This document shows positions 9,586 through 19,200 of a stretch of DNA of 64,000 nucleotides, piece after piece. The stretch is from Paludibacterium paludis. Lineage in GTDB: Bacteria; Pseudomonadota; Gammaproteobacteria; Burkholderiales; Chromobacteriaceae. The notes beneath the pieces are model-generated. The model had not been told where the DNA came from and searched no databases. It saw nothing but the letters and a program-made list of their open reading frames with translations. The position numbers were made by a program, and so were the translations under genes. Location: positions 4,005,733 through 4,069,732 of the forward strand of contig NZ_CP069161.1 in the NCBI RefSeq assembly GCF_018802605.1. The letters run 5' to 3'. Position 1 is the stretch's first letter. Every line of letters starts with the position of its first letter.

Positions 9586-11523
9586 ATGCATCGCCCCCAG
9601 CTGAAGAATCTCCAGGCGGAGGAAAGCCAGTTCCAGCTGCGCCTCCTGGCCGCCTACATGTTCATGGTGCTGATGTTCATCGTGCTGATCGCACGGTTCG
9701 TCTGGTTGCAGGTTTTCCAGCACGAGCACTACAGCACCCTGGCGCAAAGCAACCGCATCTCGCTGGTTCCCATCCTCCCGAACCGGGGATTGATCGTCGA
9801 CCGCAACGGGGTGGTGCTGGCCCAGAACTACTCGGCCTACACCCTGGAACTGACCCCCAGCAAGATCGACAACCTGGAAAAGACCATCACCGAGCTTTCC
9901 GCTTTGGTCGACATCGCGCCCCGGGATCTGAAACGGTTCCGCAAGCTTCTTGACGAGTCCAAGGGCTTCGAAGCGATACCGCTGAAGGTCAAGCTCACCG
10001 ACGAGGAAGCCGCCCGCGTCGCCGCCAACGGCTGGCGCTATCCGGGCGTCGAAGTGAAGGCGCGGCTGTTCCGCGACTATCCGTACAAGGAAATGACCAG
10101 CCACGTGCTCGGTTACATCGGCCGTATCAACCAGCAGGACAAGGACCGGCTGGAGGACGAGGAAAAGACCACCAATTACCGCGGCACGACCTATATCGGC
10201 AAAACCGGTCTCGAGGCGGTCTATGAGGACGACCTGCATGGCTCGGTCGGCTTCGAGGAAATGGAAACCGACTCGGGAGGCCGCGCCATCCGCTCGCTCA
10301 AGCGCACCCCTCCGGTCAACGGCAACACCCTGAAACTGGCGCTCGACATCCGGCTTCAGGAAATGGCCGACAAACTGTTCGGCGAACGGCGCGGAGCCCT
10401 GGTCGCGATCGACCCTTCGACCGGTGGCGTGCTGGCCTTTCTCTCCAAACCGGGCTTCGATCCGAGCCTGTTCATCGACGGCATCGACAACCAGACCTGG
10501 GCGGGGCTCAACGGCGACTGGCAAAAACCGCTGGTCAACCGCGCCTTGCGCGGCGTCTACCCACCCGGCTCCACGTTCAAGCCCTTCATCTCGATGGCCG
10601 CGCTCGAAAGCGGCGTGATCGGCAAAACCGATATCCGTCCCGCGCCTGGCTCATTCTACCTGCCGGGCAGCTCGCATGAATTCCGGGACAGCAAGAAAGC
10701 CGGTAACGGCATGGTCAACCTGTCTCGCGCCATCACCGTTTCGAGCGACACCTTCTTCTATCGGCTGGCCTGGGAGATGGGCATCGACCGGATCCACCCC
10801 GTTGTCGGCCAGTTCGGCCTCGGCAGCCGCACCGGCATCGACCTGGACGGCGAGGCGACCGGAGTCTTGCCCAGCAAGCAGTGGAAAGCAAAACGCTTTG
10901 CCAAATGGGGCGCCCAGGCCGGCAAGTGGCTGCCCGGCGATGTGGTGAGCATCGGCATCGGACAGGGCTACAACGCCTACACGCCGCTGCAGATGGCCAA
11001 TGCGACGGCGATCATGGCCAACGAGGGTGTGGTGTTCAAACCCCACCTGGTGCAAGAGATTGTCGACACGCACACCGGCAAGACCCGGCGTGTCGAAGCC
11101 CAGCCGCAGCGGGTTCTGCCATTCGCCAAGGACAATTTCGCCTACATCAAGCAAGGTATGGCCGGCGTGCTGGCTCCCGGCGGCACGGCCGCGCGTATTG
11201 GCGCCGGGCTGTCCTACTCCATGGCGGGCAAGACCGGCACGGCGCAGGTGGTCAGCATCGCGCAGGGACAGAAATACAACGCGGCCGCGCTCGCCGAACA
11301 AAAACGCGACCACTCGTGGTTCATCGCCTTCGCGCCGGTCGACAAACCGCGCATCGCCGTCGCCGTGATCGTCGAGAATGCCGGCTGGGGCGCGGCAACC
11401 GCCGGCCCCATCGCGCGCGCCCTGTTCGACTTTTATCTGACCGGCAAAGTGCCGGGCGACATGGGCCAGTTCAAAACCATACCGCAGGAGGCACCGTCGA
11501 CCGATGCAGCCCCACCTGATTAA
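9586..11523 (+). CDS. mrdA: Penicillin-binding protein 2 (elongation transpeptidase)
   Basis: This 645-residue class B penicillin-binding protein cross-links peptidoglycan during elongation. It has one N-terminal membrane anchor (residues about 20-43), a dimerisation domain, then a transpeptidase domain. The active-site motifs are visible: STFK (nucleophile Ser, near 10573), SSD (near 10741) and KTGT (near 11230). It lies 7 bp after mreD, and its 3' end overlaps mrdB by 20 bp. The C-terminal tail beyond the transpeptidase is short and Pro-rich. Confidence 0.97.
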   Translation: MHRPQLKNLQAEESQFQLRLLAAYMFMVLMFIVLIARFVWLQVFQHEHYSTLAQSNRISLVPILPNRGLIVDRNGVVLAQNYSAYTLELTPSKIDNLEKTITELSALVDIAPRDLKRFRKLLDESKGFEAIPLKVKLTDEEAARVAANGWRYPGVEVKARLFRDYPYKEMTSHVLGYIGRINQQDKDRLEDEEKTTNYRGTTYIGKTGLEAVYEDDLHGSVGFEEMETDSGGRAIRSLKRTPPVNGNTLKLALDIRLQEMADKLFGERRGALVAIDPSTGGVLAFLSKPGFDPSLFIDGIDNQTWAGLNGDWQKPLVNRALRGVYPPGSTFKPFISMAALESGVIGKTDIRPAPGSFYLPGSSHEFRDSKKAGNGMVNLSRAITVSSDTFFYRLAWEMGIDRIHPVVGQFGLGSRTGIDLDGEATGVLPSKQWKAKRFAKWGAQAGKWLPGDVVSIGIGQGYNAYTPLQMANATAIMANEGVVFKPHLVQEIVDTHTGKTRRVEAQPQRVLPFAKDNFAYIKQGMAGVLAPGGTAARIGAGLSYSMAGKTGTAQVVSIAQGQKYNAAALAEQKRDHSWFIAFAPVDKPRIAVAVIVENAGWGAATAGPIARALFDFYLTGKVPGDMGQFKTIPQEAPSTDAAPPD

Positions 11524-12598
11524 ACGCATCTGGCTCGTCATCAGAGAGCCGCTGGACGCATGGCTGATGCTGTTTCTCGGCCTGGTGTTCCTGCTCAGCC
11601 TGCTGGTGCTCTATTCGGCCTCCAACCAGAGCTTCTACAAGATCGACAACAAGTTGATCTACACCTTTCTGTCGCTGGTGATCATGTGGCTTCTGGCGCG
11701 GGCCCGGCCGCAGGTGGTGATGAATTTCGCGCCGCCGATCTATCTGTTCGGCCTGATTCTGCTGCTGCTGGTGCACTTCAAGGGCATTACCGTCAATGGT
11801 TCGACACGCTGGCTGTCCATCGGCGTGACCCGGATCCAGCCGTCGGAAATCATGAAGATCGCCCTGCCCATGATGCTGGCCTGGTACTTCCAGAAATTCG
11901 AACTGTCCATCCGCTGGTGGCACTACGGTGTGGGCGCCCTGCTGATGATCATCCCCGGAGCGCTGGTGCTCAAACAGCCCGATCTGGGCACCGCGACACT
12001 GATCATGGCGGCGGGATTCTTCGTGCTGTTCTTCGCCGGCCTGTCCTGGAAAATCATCATCGGCGGCATCGTGGCCGGGGCCGCCGCGCTGCCCATCGTC
12101 TGGCCGCTGCTGCACGACTACCAGCGTAAACGGGTGCTGACCCTGATCGACCCGATGACCGATCCGCTGGGGGCCGGCTACCACATCATCCAGTCGATGA
12201 TCGCCATCGGCTCGGGCGGACCGTTCGGCAAAGGCTGGCTCAAGGGGACGCAGACTCATCTGGACTACATTCCCGAACGGACCACCGACTTCATTTTCGC
12301 GGTCTACTCCGAAGAGTTCGGCATGATCGGGAATATCCTGCTTGTCGTTCTCTACCTGCTGATCATCAGCCGCGGACTGATGATCACCGCGCGCGCGCCG
12401 ACTCTGTACGGACGCCTGATGGCCGGATCCATCACCCTGTCGTTCTTTGTCTACGCGTTCGTCAACATGGGTATGGTATCGGGAATTCTTCCGGTCGTCG
12501 GCGTGCCCCTTCCTTTCGTTTCCTATGGCGGCACGGCAACGGTCACCCTGTTCGTGGGCATGGGAATGCTGATGGGTATCGCAAACCAGAGAAAATAA
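11504..12598 (+). CDS. mrdB: Peptidoglycan glycosyltransferase RodA
   Basis: This 364-residue SEDS-family polytopic protein polymerises lipid II and pairs with PBP2. About ten hydrophobic segments are seen. The FtsW/RodA signature appears near the C-terminus (GVPLPFVSYGG followed by TATVTLFVGMG). The start at 11504 lies inside mrdA, preceded by AGGAGG about eleven bases upstream. It is the last gene of the rod operon. Confidence 0.97.
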   Translation: MQPHLIKRIWLVIREPLDAWLMLFLGLVFLLSLLVLYSASNQSFYKIDNKLIYTFLSLVIMWLLARARPQVVMNFAPPIYLFGLILLLLVHFKGITVNGSTRWLSIGVTRIQPSEIMKIALPMMLAWYFQKFELSIRWWHYGVGALLMIIPGALVLKQPDLGTATLIMAAGFFVLFFAGLSWKIIIGGIVAGAAALPIVWPLLHDYQRKRVLTLIDPMTDPLGAGYHIIQSMIAIGSGGPFGKGWLKGTQTHLDYIPERTTDFIFAVYSEEFGMIGNILLVVLYLLIISRGLMITARAPTLYGRLMAGSITLSFFVYAFVNMGMVSGILPVVGVPLPFVSYGGTATVTLFVGMGMLMGIANQRK

Positions 12599-12690
12599 CT
12601 TAACCTCATTGCCAACCATCAATCCCGTCATTAGGATAAATACTCAACCATAAGGCCACCGCATGACGGCTGGCCACGAGGAGAGTAGAG

Positions 12691-13578
12691 ATGGGCTTTG
12701 ACGTGGAACTCCTGCTGCTGGCCCTCGGGCCCGTTTTCGTGCTGTTCATCGGCGCCGAAGCGCTGTATTACCGCAAGCACGGCATACTCGGCCAGCGCTT
12801 CTGCCTTCGCGACAGCCTGTGCAATCTGGCGCTGGCGCTGTTGCACCAGGGCGCCGACAAGATCGCCTGGCTTCTGGTATTGCCGCTCTATCAGGCGGTG
12901 TACCAGCACCGGCTTTTCACTTTCGATGCCTCCTGGGGGAGTTTTCTGGTGCTGTTCCTCGCCCAGGATTTTCTCTACTACTGGTTCCACCGGGCCAGCC
13001 ACCGCGTGCGCTGGCTGTGGGCGGCGCACAGCGTGCACCACAGCTCGCGACTGATGAATTTTTCCACCGCGTTCCGCCAGAGCCTGATGTATCCGGTGGC
13101 CGGCATGTGGGCATTCTGGCTTCCGATCGCCTGGCTCGGCTTCCCGCCCGGCCAGGTCGTCGCCATCGTGCTGCTCAATCTCGCCTACCAGTTCTTCGTG
13201 CATACCCAGGCCATTCCCAAGCTCGGCGTCCTGGAATGGGTACTCAACACGCCGTCGATCCATCGCAGCCACCACGCGAAAAATCCTCGCTACATCGATC
13301 ACAATTACGCGGGGGTGCTGGTGATCTGGGACCGGATGTTCGGAACCTACGTAGAGGAGACCGCGGACGACCCTTGTGATTACGGCACGGTCAAACCGGT
13401 CAACAGCTTCAATCCATTCTGGGTCAGCCTCGTCGAATGGCGCGATATGCTGGTCCATGCCTGGCGGGCGCCAACGCTCAAAGGCAAGCTGATCCAGCTG
13501 TTCGCCCCCCCGGAGAGGGCGGAGAGGGACACCCTCCCCGACCTCCGGGATCCGGATACCGCGCCCGATCCCCGTTGA
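12691..13578 (+). CDS. Fatty acid hydroxylase / sterol desaturase family membrane protein
   Basis: This 295-residue integral membrane di-iron oxygenase of the ERG3/FA_hydroxylase family carries the histidine clusters HRASH, HSVHH and HRSHH, spaced as in the family, between several hydrophobic segments. Such enzymes hydroxylate or desaturate lipids at the membrane; the substrate here is unknown. The ATG at 12691 follows GAGGAG. It lies 92 bp after mrdB and may have its own promoter; a link to cell-envelope lipid modification is inference. The downstream gene converges on it. Confidence 0.88.
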   Translation: MGFDVELLLLALGPVFVLFIGAEALYYRKHGILGQRFCLRDSLCNLALALLHQGADKIAWLLVLPLYQAVYQHRLFTFDASWGSFLVLFLAQDFLYYWFHRASHRVRWLWAAHSVHHSSRLMNFSTAFRQSLMYPVAGMWAFWLPIAWLGFPPGQVVAIVLLNLAYQFFVHTQAIPKLGVLEWVLNTPSIHRSHHAKNPRYIDHNYAGVLVIWDRMFGTYVEETADDPCDYGTVKPVNSFNPFWVSLVEWRDMLVHAWRAPTLKGKLIQLFAPPERAERDTLPDLRDPDTAPDPR

Positions 13579-13613
13579 CCAACGCACACGAGGGGGAGAT
13601 TCACGCTGCGGCG

Positions 13614-15710
13614 CTATTTCCTGTGCTCGTCATGCACCGGCGGCCGATTTGGCGAGGGCGTTCCCGTTTGGTCACGCCGGTCCTGCTCCCGCCAACGGCG
13701 GCGTCGCGCTTCATCCCACTCCACCACCTGCCTGTACAACGGCCAGACATGGGAATTGTGCAGAAACCCGGACGTCTCGACCGGCGGCGCGCTGAAGTCC
13801 GCCCGGGAAACAAATGTCCCGAACAGCGCCGCGAACGACGGCAAGTTGTAACCGGGGGGCACCATCGACTCGATTTGGTTACGCAGCGATCTGACCGCGC
13901 CGATATCGTCCAGCGTCACATTGCTCCTTAGCATGCGCAAAGCCGGAAACACCCCCGGATCCAGCACTGCCAGCTGACTGCGCGACGTTCCCGCATGCTC
14001 GCGGAAATAGCGCTCAAGCCAGTCTAGATCGTCGTAAACCCGCGGCATCATGATTTGCTCTACTTCCAAAACGGTGGTTTGCAAATGATCGCGCACGGCG
14101 ATGTATGCCTCCGCCGGATCGCTGTCGGACACGGAGAGGGTGGCCAGGCGCGCGCGCAATTGCTCCGCGGCGGCGCTGACGGTACGGATCGGCGGCATAT
14201 GTGACTGCTCGGCGCGGAGCAAGCCCATTTGCAATTGCCGGCGCAATGCATGAATGGAGCGGATCAGCTCGACGGCACCGTCAGGTCCCAAGCGCCGGAC
14301 CAGGCCGCGCACGTTTTCATTTCTCTTCAGTCTGGCCAGATTGGGAGCCTGCATCCACGGGATCTGATCCAGATTCATCGCCGCCAGCGCATCGGTGAGG
14401 AAGCGGGCCACCGTTTCGTTCTCGGTGCGAGGATTGGACTGAACGAGTCCTTCCAGGGTCTGCTCAAGGCGCCCGATCATGCGCGAAACCTCCGCGGCAT
14501 CCAGTGAGGCCGGACCGCCCGCCAGCGATTGCATCGCGAAATTAAACCGGGGGACTTCGGGAATGGCTTCCGGGCCGGTATGGAAGATATTGCGCAGCGT
14601 ATAGATTTCCGACCCGCGCAGCATCAGATACCCGACAACCCGGGCCAGCGTCCCCGCATCGCGTTCGGAAATCCGGGAAACGTTACCCGTTAGCCGGCTA
14701 AACACTTGCCGCATGTAGGTGGTTTGTTCGGGAAACTGGTTGGCGTAGTCACTACCGAGGGTCAGCATGCCAGACAAATTCCGGTACGCACGGGCATTCG
14801 CCGATGCGGGCCGACCGCCGCTATCCTGTGCCGCCACCAGTTTCTGCAATTGTGTGCGCACCTGCTGCAGACTGTCCGGAGCGAAACCACGCCGCATGAT
14901 GTGCAGCAATTCAAGGTAGGCCTCCGAGCCGGCCTGCGTGTCCACAAGGTAACGGGGCGCAAGTTGCTGTCGATGGAACTGGAGGATCCGCTCGAGAAGT
15001 GTGTTGATTTCAACCAGCACCGGCCCCTGCGCACGCAGCAGTTCATCGAACTCCAACGTGGAGGAAGCCCGCGTCCGCAGGATTTCCAGACGCTCGGCCC
15101 ACTGCCGCAGAGCCATACGGACTGGCAAGGAAGCATTCCCGTCATAAGGGGTCAGCATCATCGCGATCAGATAGCTCTGCTGAAGCGCCATCCGGAATGC
15201 CACAAGCGCCGGGCTGTCCGCGGCATCCTGGGCGAGGCGGCGCGGGCAAACGTAGCGAAACGGCTCCTGGCCATCCCCTCCGGCCGCCGCCCCGTCCCCC
15301 TTCCCGGAGTTTCCTGCCGGGGGAGAGCCGCCGGCGCCGCCGGTCCCGCGGTTTCCGTTGTCGGTCTGGCCGGGAGTCCCGCCCCGGCTTTCACCCCGAA
15401 TGCAGTTTCCCGCCTGTTTGAGCAGACTGTTCCATTGCGTGGCATTCGGGTCTTCTTTGCCGTTGGCGATTCGGCCATTCACCGGCTCGAACCGGTAGGT
15501 ATAGATACCGGGCCCGGAATGGTCGGAAGGCCGCATCAGGATCAGGTTTTCAAAGGTTTCGAGCAACCCGTGCCATGAAAACGCGCGCTTGACCTTGATG
15601 GGAGGAAGTTCATTTTGGTTCGCTTCGGCCGGTGCCACAGGGAAACTGCATAAAATGGACAGTGCACCGATGGCCAGCGCCTTTCGCTGACGATTCGAGG
15701 ATAGTCTCAA
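13614..15710 (-). CDS. Exported 698-residue protein of unknown function
   Basis: I chose the TTG start at 15710 because GGAGG sits seven bases upstream and the resulting N-terminus is a clean signal peptide (basic MRLSSNRQRK, hydrophobic core, cleavage after AEA near residue 30). An upstream in-frame ATG at 15764 lacks such a site. After about 75 mature residues comes a Gly-, Asn- and Pro-rich insert of about 45 residues bounded by two Cys (NCIRG and YVCPRR), which could be disulfide-linked. The remaining ~530 residues look alpha-helical, with long amphipathic segments and no membrane span. It is probably periplasmic or secreted. I recognise no family. It converges on the hydroxylase gene and stands alone. 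Confidence 0.75.
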   Translation of the reverse strand: MRLSSNRQRKALAIGALSILCSFPVAPAEANQNELPPIKVKRAFSWHGLLETFENLILMRPSDHSGPGIYTYRFEPVNGRIANGKEDPNATQWNSLLKQAGNCIRGESRGGTPGQTDNGNRGTGGAGGSPPAGNSGKGDGAAAGGDGQEPFRYVCPRRLAQDAADSPALVAFRMALQQSYLIAMMLTPYDGNASLPVRMALRQWAERLEILRTRASSTLEFDELLRAQGPVLVEINTLLERILQFHRQQLAPRYLVDTQAGSEAYLELLHIMRRGFAPDSLQQVRTQLQKLVAAQDSGGRPASANARAYRNLSGMLTLGSDYANQFPEQTTYMRQVFSRLTGNVSRISERDAGTLARVVGYLMLRGSEIYTLRNIFHTGPEAIPEVPRFNFAMQSLAGGPASLDAAEVSRMIGRLEQTLEGLVQSNPRTENETVARFLTDALAAMNLDQIPWMQAPNLARLKRNENVRGLVRRLGPDGAVELIRSIHALRRQLQMGLLRAEQSHMPPIRTVSAAAEQLRARLATLSVSDSDPAEAYIAVRDHLQTTVLEVEQIMMPRVYDDLDWLERYFREHAGTSRSQLAVLDPGVFPALRMLRSNVTLDDIGAVRSLRNQIESMVPPGYNLPSFAALFGTFVSRADFSAPPVETSGFLHNSHVWPLYRQVVEWDEARRRRWREQDRRDQTGTPSPNRPPVHDEHRK

Positions 15711-16121
15711 GGATACCCCTCCATAACGTAAACGCCGTGAAAATTGGCACGAGTCACGGGTCATGCGCCGGATTCACACCATGCGGACGACCCGGCAGGC
15801 GGGTCCACGCCATGATCGGTCCCGGATACCGTGCGCGTCAGCTTCACGGTGCCGTTACATGGAGAAGGAAATATCCTGAAATCCGCAAGGAACGGTAAGA
15901 GGACGTGTGTGAACCGGGGAAAAGAAGGAGGTCAATGGATTCGGCCCGGAACCCACCAACGGTCGGCCGGGTAAGAAACGGGTGAATGACAGGGCCACAG
16001 AACAAGCATTTATCATTAAAAATACCTATTAATTATAATGACAATCCTGTGTGCACCTTATCTCCAGTGCTGCGTTTAGTTCGGATTCGCTTTCAGAACT
16101 GCAACGTTCCCCGGAGATACC
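15711..16121. other. Intergenic region between the exported protein and the permease
   Basis: About 410 bp with no convincing gene. It contains the divergent control regions of the exported protein (GGAGG at about 15718-15722 on the minus strand) and of the permease (promoter at 16010-16039). AT content rises sharply after about 16000. Nothing else was seen. Confidence 0.6.
16010..16039 (+). promoter_or_regulatory. Candidate sigma-70 promoter of the APC permease
   Basis: TTATCA (16010-16015, four of six to TTGACA) is followed after 18 bases by a perfect TATAAT (16034-16039). It lies about 80 bp before the permease start, in an AT-rich stretch. Confidence 0.55.
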
Positions 16122-17447
16122 ATGAAAAGAAAAATGGGATTCTGGATGTGCTCCGCGCTGGTCATCGGCAACATGATCGGCTCGGGCATTTTTCTTCTGC
16201 CCTCCTCACTGGCCCCGTTCGGCATCCATAGCCTGTGGGGCTGGGCCCTGGCGACCGCCGGGTCGGTCTGCCTGGCGATGATGTTCGCGTTCCTGGTGCG
16301 CGCCGAGCCCGCCGCCGGTGGTCCTTACGCCTACACCCGCCGCGCCTACGGCGATTTCGCCGCCTACCTGTGCGCGTGGTGTTACTGGAAGGCGGCCTGG
16401 ATCGGCAACGCGGCGGTGGCCGTCACGCTGGTGGGCTACCTCAAGGTTTTCGTGCCGGCGCTCGCCAATCCGGTGGCCGGCTGCCTCGCGGGGGTAGGGT
16501 TCATCTGGTTCTTCACCCTGGTCAATCTGATGGGCACCCGCACCGCCGGCGCCTTCGGACTGATCATGACGCTGCTCAAGCTCGTGCCGCTCGTACTGGT
16601 TGGCGTTGCCGGCCTGCTGCATTTCGATGCAGCCAACATGCAGGCCGCCAGCGCCCAACCAGCGGGGGCAATGTCCCTCGCCAACATGGTATTCCAGGTG
16701 GCGGCGCTGACCATGTGGTCGTTTGTCGGTCTGGAGTCCGCCACGGTTCCCGCCGAGGATGTCGTCTCCCCGGAAAAAACCATACCGCGCGCGACCGTGT
16801 TCGGCACCATCTTCACGGCGGTGATCTATATCGTCTCGGTCACGGCCATTCAGGGCATGATTCCGGCCGCAGATCTCGCCAAATCCAGCGCGCCGTTCGC
16901 CGACGCGGCGGGCATACTGTTCGGCAAGACCGGTTATCTTCTGGTGGCGGCAGGCGCCGTGGTGGCCTGCATGGGCACACTCAACGGCTGGGCGCTGCTG
17001 CAAGGACAGATTCCGATGGCAGCGGCCCGCGACGGCCTGTTTCCCCATTCGCTGGCACGCCTTAACCGCCATGGGGTCCCGGCCAACGGACTGATCGCAT
17101 CAAGCGTGCTGGTCACCCTGCTGATGGCCATGGATTTCAACGACAACCTGGTTGGCATGTTCAACATCGTCGCGCTGCTGGGCACATTGACCGCGCTGAT
17201 CCCTTACGGGTTTTGCGCCGCGGCCCAATTGCAGATCCTGGTGGATGAAGAAACGCCGGTCAGCGCCCGTGAAGCAAAACGCGCCTCCGCGACCGCCGTC
17301 CTGGCGTTCCTGTTCACGTTGGGCGCCATTTACGGCGCCGGACGCGATGCCGCGTTCTGGACGTTCCTTGTGCTGATGGCGGGCATACCGATGTATACCT
17401 GGCGGCAATGGCGCAACCGTGTGGAGGCGCGCCTCGCCGCGGGGTGA
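16122..17447 (+). CDS. APC-superfamily amino acid permease or antiporter
   Basis: The 441-residue product has about twelve hydrophobic segments. The family's substrate-binding motif GNMIGSGIF is in the first helix. Overall it resembles the AdiC/CadB/PotE basic amino acid and polyamine antiporter branch. The substrate cannot be read from the sequence; arginine/agmatine-type exchange is one possibility. No decarboxylase gene is adjacent, which argues against an acid-resistance operon of the usual kind. The ATG at 16122 follows GGAGA. It converges on the MarC gene with only 8 bp between. Confidence 0.87.
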   Translation: MKRKMGFWMCSALVIGNMIGSGIFLLPSSLAPFGIHSLWGWALATAGSVCLAMMFAFLVRAEPAAGGPYAYTRRAYGDFAAYLCAWCYWKAAWIGNAAVAVTLVGYLKVFVPALANPVAGCLAGVGFIWFFTLVNLMGTRTAGAFGLIMTLLKLVPLVLVGVAGLLHFDAANMQAASAQPAGAMSLANMVFQVAALTMWSFVGLESATVPAEDVVSPEKTIPRATVFGTIFTAVIYIVSVTAIQGMIPAADLAKSSAPFADAAGILFGKTGYLLVAAGAVVACMGTLNGWALLQGQIPMAAARDGLFPHSLARLNRHGVPANGLIASSVLVTLLMAMDFNDNLVGMFNIVALLGTLTALIPYGFCAAAQLQILVDEETPVSAREAKRASATAVLAFLFTLGAIYGAGRDAAFWTFLVLMAGIPMYTWRQWRNRVEARLAAG

Positions 17448-17455
17448 CGCGGGGC

Positions 17456-18103
17456 TTACGAGCCGGACATGAAGGTGCGCACGCCGGAGCCGACGAACTG
17501 CACGCCCACGCAGATCAGCAAAAAACCCATCAGGCGGGTCATCACCTCGCGTCCGGCATGGCCGAGGCGCTCGGAAATCATCACCGATGAGCGTAACACC
17601 AGCCACATGCCGAGGCTGGTGCCGCAAATGGCGGCAAACGTCATGGCGAAGGCCAGTGATTTGGCGGCGAAGGACGACAGTTCGGCGATTTCGGTGGAAA
17701 TGCCGATCACCACGGCGATCGTTCCCGGGCCGCTGATGCCAGGCATCGCGATGGGGAAAAACGCGTAATCGTCGCGCTGGCTGTCCGGGCGCGGCGCCAT
17801 GCCAGGATCCTGGGTCAGGAACAGCATGCGATAACCGAGCACCGCCACGACAAACCCGCCGGCGATGCGCAACGCGCCGTAGGAGATGCCGAATACCGAC
17901 AGGATCACATTCCCGGCCAGCAGGCACACCAGCATGATCATTCCCGCATACAGGCAGGCCCACTTCGCGTGATTCGCGCGGCGCTCTTCACTCATGTGCC
18001 GAGTCAGCGTGACGAACAGGGGAATTTTGGACAAGGGATTGGTGATCGTCACCAGGCTTATCAGGCCGCCGAACAGGAATTGCAGCGACAGGGTCTTGAA
18101 CAT
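17456..18103 (-). CDS. MarC family integral membrane protein
   Basis: This 215-residue UPF0056/MarC-type protein has six hydrophobic segments. The conserved TITNPLSKIPLF and MPGISGPGTIAVVIG segments lie near the starts of the two halves of an internal repeat. The function of the family is not established; the old link to multiple antibiotic resistance was not upheld. The start is uncertain: ATG 18103 (MFKTLSLQF) matches the family N-terminus, while an in-frame GTG at 18118 would add five residues. Neither has a good ribosome-binding site. It is transcribed alone. Confidence 0.88.
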   Translation of the reverse strand: MFKTLSLQFLFGGLISLVTITNPLSKIPLFVTLTRHMSEERRANHAKWACLYAGMIMLVCLLAGNVILSVFGISYGALRIAGGFVVAVLGYRMLFLTQDPGMAPRPDSQRDDYAFFPIAMPGISGPGTIAVVIGISTEIAELSSFAAKSLAFAMTFAAICGTSLGMWLVLRSSVMISERLGHAGREVMTRLMGFLLICVGVQFVGSGVRTFMSGS

Positions 18104-18300
18104 GAAGACAGTCCACACGTGTAATCAAGGGAATTCTAATATAGATGACACGATCTGACGACATGCGGCGTCGTTGGCGCATAAAGCGCCGTCGCAACGT
18201 CGACAGAACACGTCGCGGCTGCGGCACTTTGTCACAGGGTCCGCCCTACACGCCTATGTTAATGTGATCTATTGCCAATATGACATTAGATGGAGCCCAG

Positions 18301-18753
18301 ATGAAACATTGCCTGTCCGCCCTTTGCCTGTGTGTCCTATCGCTTGGCGCATCCGCGCATGAATACCAGATCGGCAAGATTCATATCGCTCACCCCTGGG
18401 CCCGCGCGATGCCGGCGTCGAGTCCGACTTCCGCTGTCTACTTCGGTCTGGACAATCAGGGCGCCGACGGGGATCGCCTGCTCTCGGCCGAGACCCCTCG
18501 CGCCAAGGCGGCCGAACTGCACAGCAACACGGTCGAGCAAGGCGTGATGCACATGCGCAAGATCGAAGGCGGTGTTGCGGTTCCCGCTGGCGGCAAAATG
18601 GCTTTCGCGCCTGGCGGCTTGCATGTGATGCTGATCGGCCTCTCCGGTGAACTCAAGGTCGGCGAACGTTTTCCGATGACACTGCGTTTCGAGAAGGCGG
18701 GGAAAGTCGACGTGCAGGTGCAGGTCGAAAAAGGAATGCCGGGCGGTCATTGA
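18301..18753 (+). CDS. PCu(A)C-type periplasmic copper chaperone
   Basis: The 150-residue protein has a signal peptide (cleavage after ASA, residue about 19) and a DUF461/PCu(A)C cupredoxin-like domain. The Cu(I) ligand set is visible: His74, Met85 (ten residues between), His108 and Met110, matching the H-x10-M...HxM pattern. Such proteins deliver copper to the CuA or CuB site of cytochrome oxidase. I chose ATG 18301 because GGAG precedes it and the signal peptide begins there. No Sco or oxidase gene is adjacent. Confidence 0.9.
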   Translation: MKHCLSALCLCVLSLGASAHEYQIGKIHIAHPWARAMPASSPTSAVYFGLDNQGADGDRLLSAETPRAKAAELHSNTVEQGVMHMRKIEGGVAVPAGGKMAFAPGGLHVMLIGLSGELKVGERFPMTLRFEKAGKVDVQVQVEKGMPGGH

Positions 18754-19200
18754 AACGAGGTGTAACGCGGCCGCTACATCGTGCGGCGCAACAAAACCGC
18801 CGGATTAGAGTTAATGCTTTACCTTGTCCGGCGGTTTGGGCACACTGACACTGTCTGAACACCTTTCAGGCAATATTCAACCAGCAGCTCAACCGGTTTC
18901 CCGCCAGCGAGCACTGCGCCAAGTCAAACCTGAAAACGAAGAAGAGATAGAGGAGAGAGCCGCCCTGCGGCTTGATGAACAACAGGATCACCAGCGGGAA
19001 ACCGGTTCCTTTTTACCCTCATCGCCCCTTGCGGCGCCCCCTTGCCTCCCTACCCAACGGAAAGTCGTCTCTCCTGGCTGTCGGTTATTTCCGATTCTTT
19101 ATCATGGCCGCGTCCAGCGGGAACCGAACCGCCCCAACCGCTTCGAATCCATTCTCTACGTCCCTGTTTTTCTTGAACGTTATCAATAGAGATGGAATCT
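18754..19200. other. Intergenic region with one long inverted repeat
   Basis: About 450 bp between the copper chaperone and the lipoprotein. Short open frames here have no ribosome-binding site or recognisable product. The only clear structure is the inverted repeat at 18794-18837. The region after 18850 holds nothing I can identify. Confidence 0.5.
18794..18837 (+). terminator. Probable terminator of the copper chaperone gene
   Basis: AAACCGCCGGA (18794-18804) and TCCGGCGGTTT (18827-18837) are perfect eleven-base complements with a 22-base loop. The right arm ends in a short T run. The loop is longer than usual, so termination is likely but not certain; it could also be a bidirectional element. 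Confidence 0.55.

Noticed and set aside
18824..19189. A 121-codon open frame upstream of the lipoprotein
   Set aside because: It starts within the inverted repeat arm, has no ribosome-binding site and its product has no protein-like pattern.
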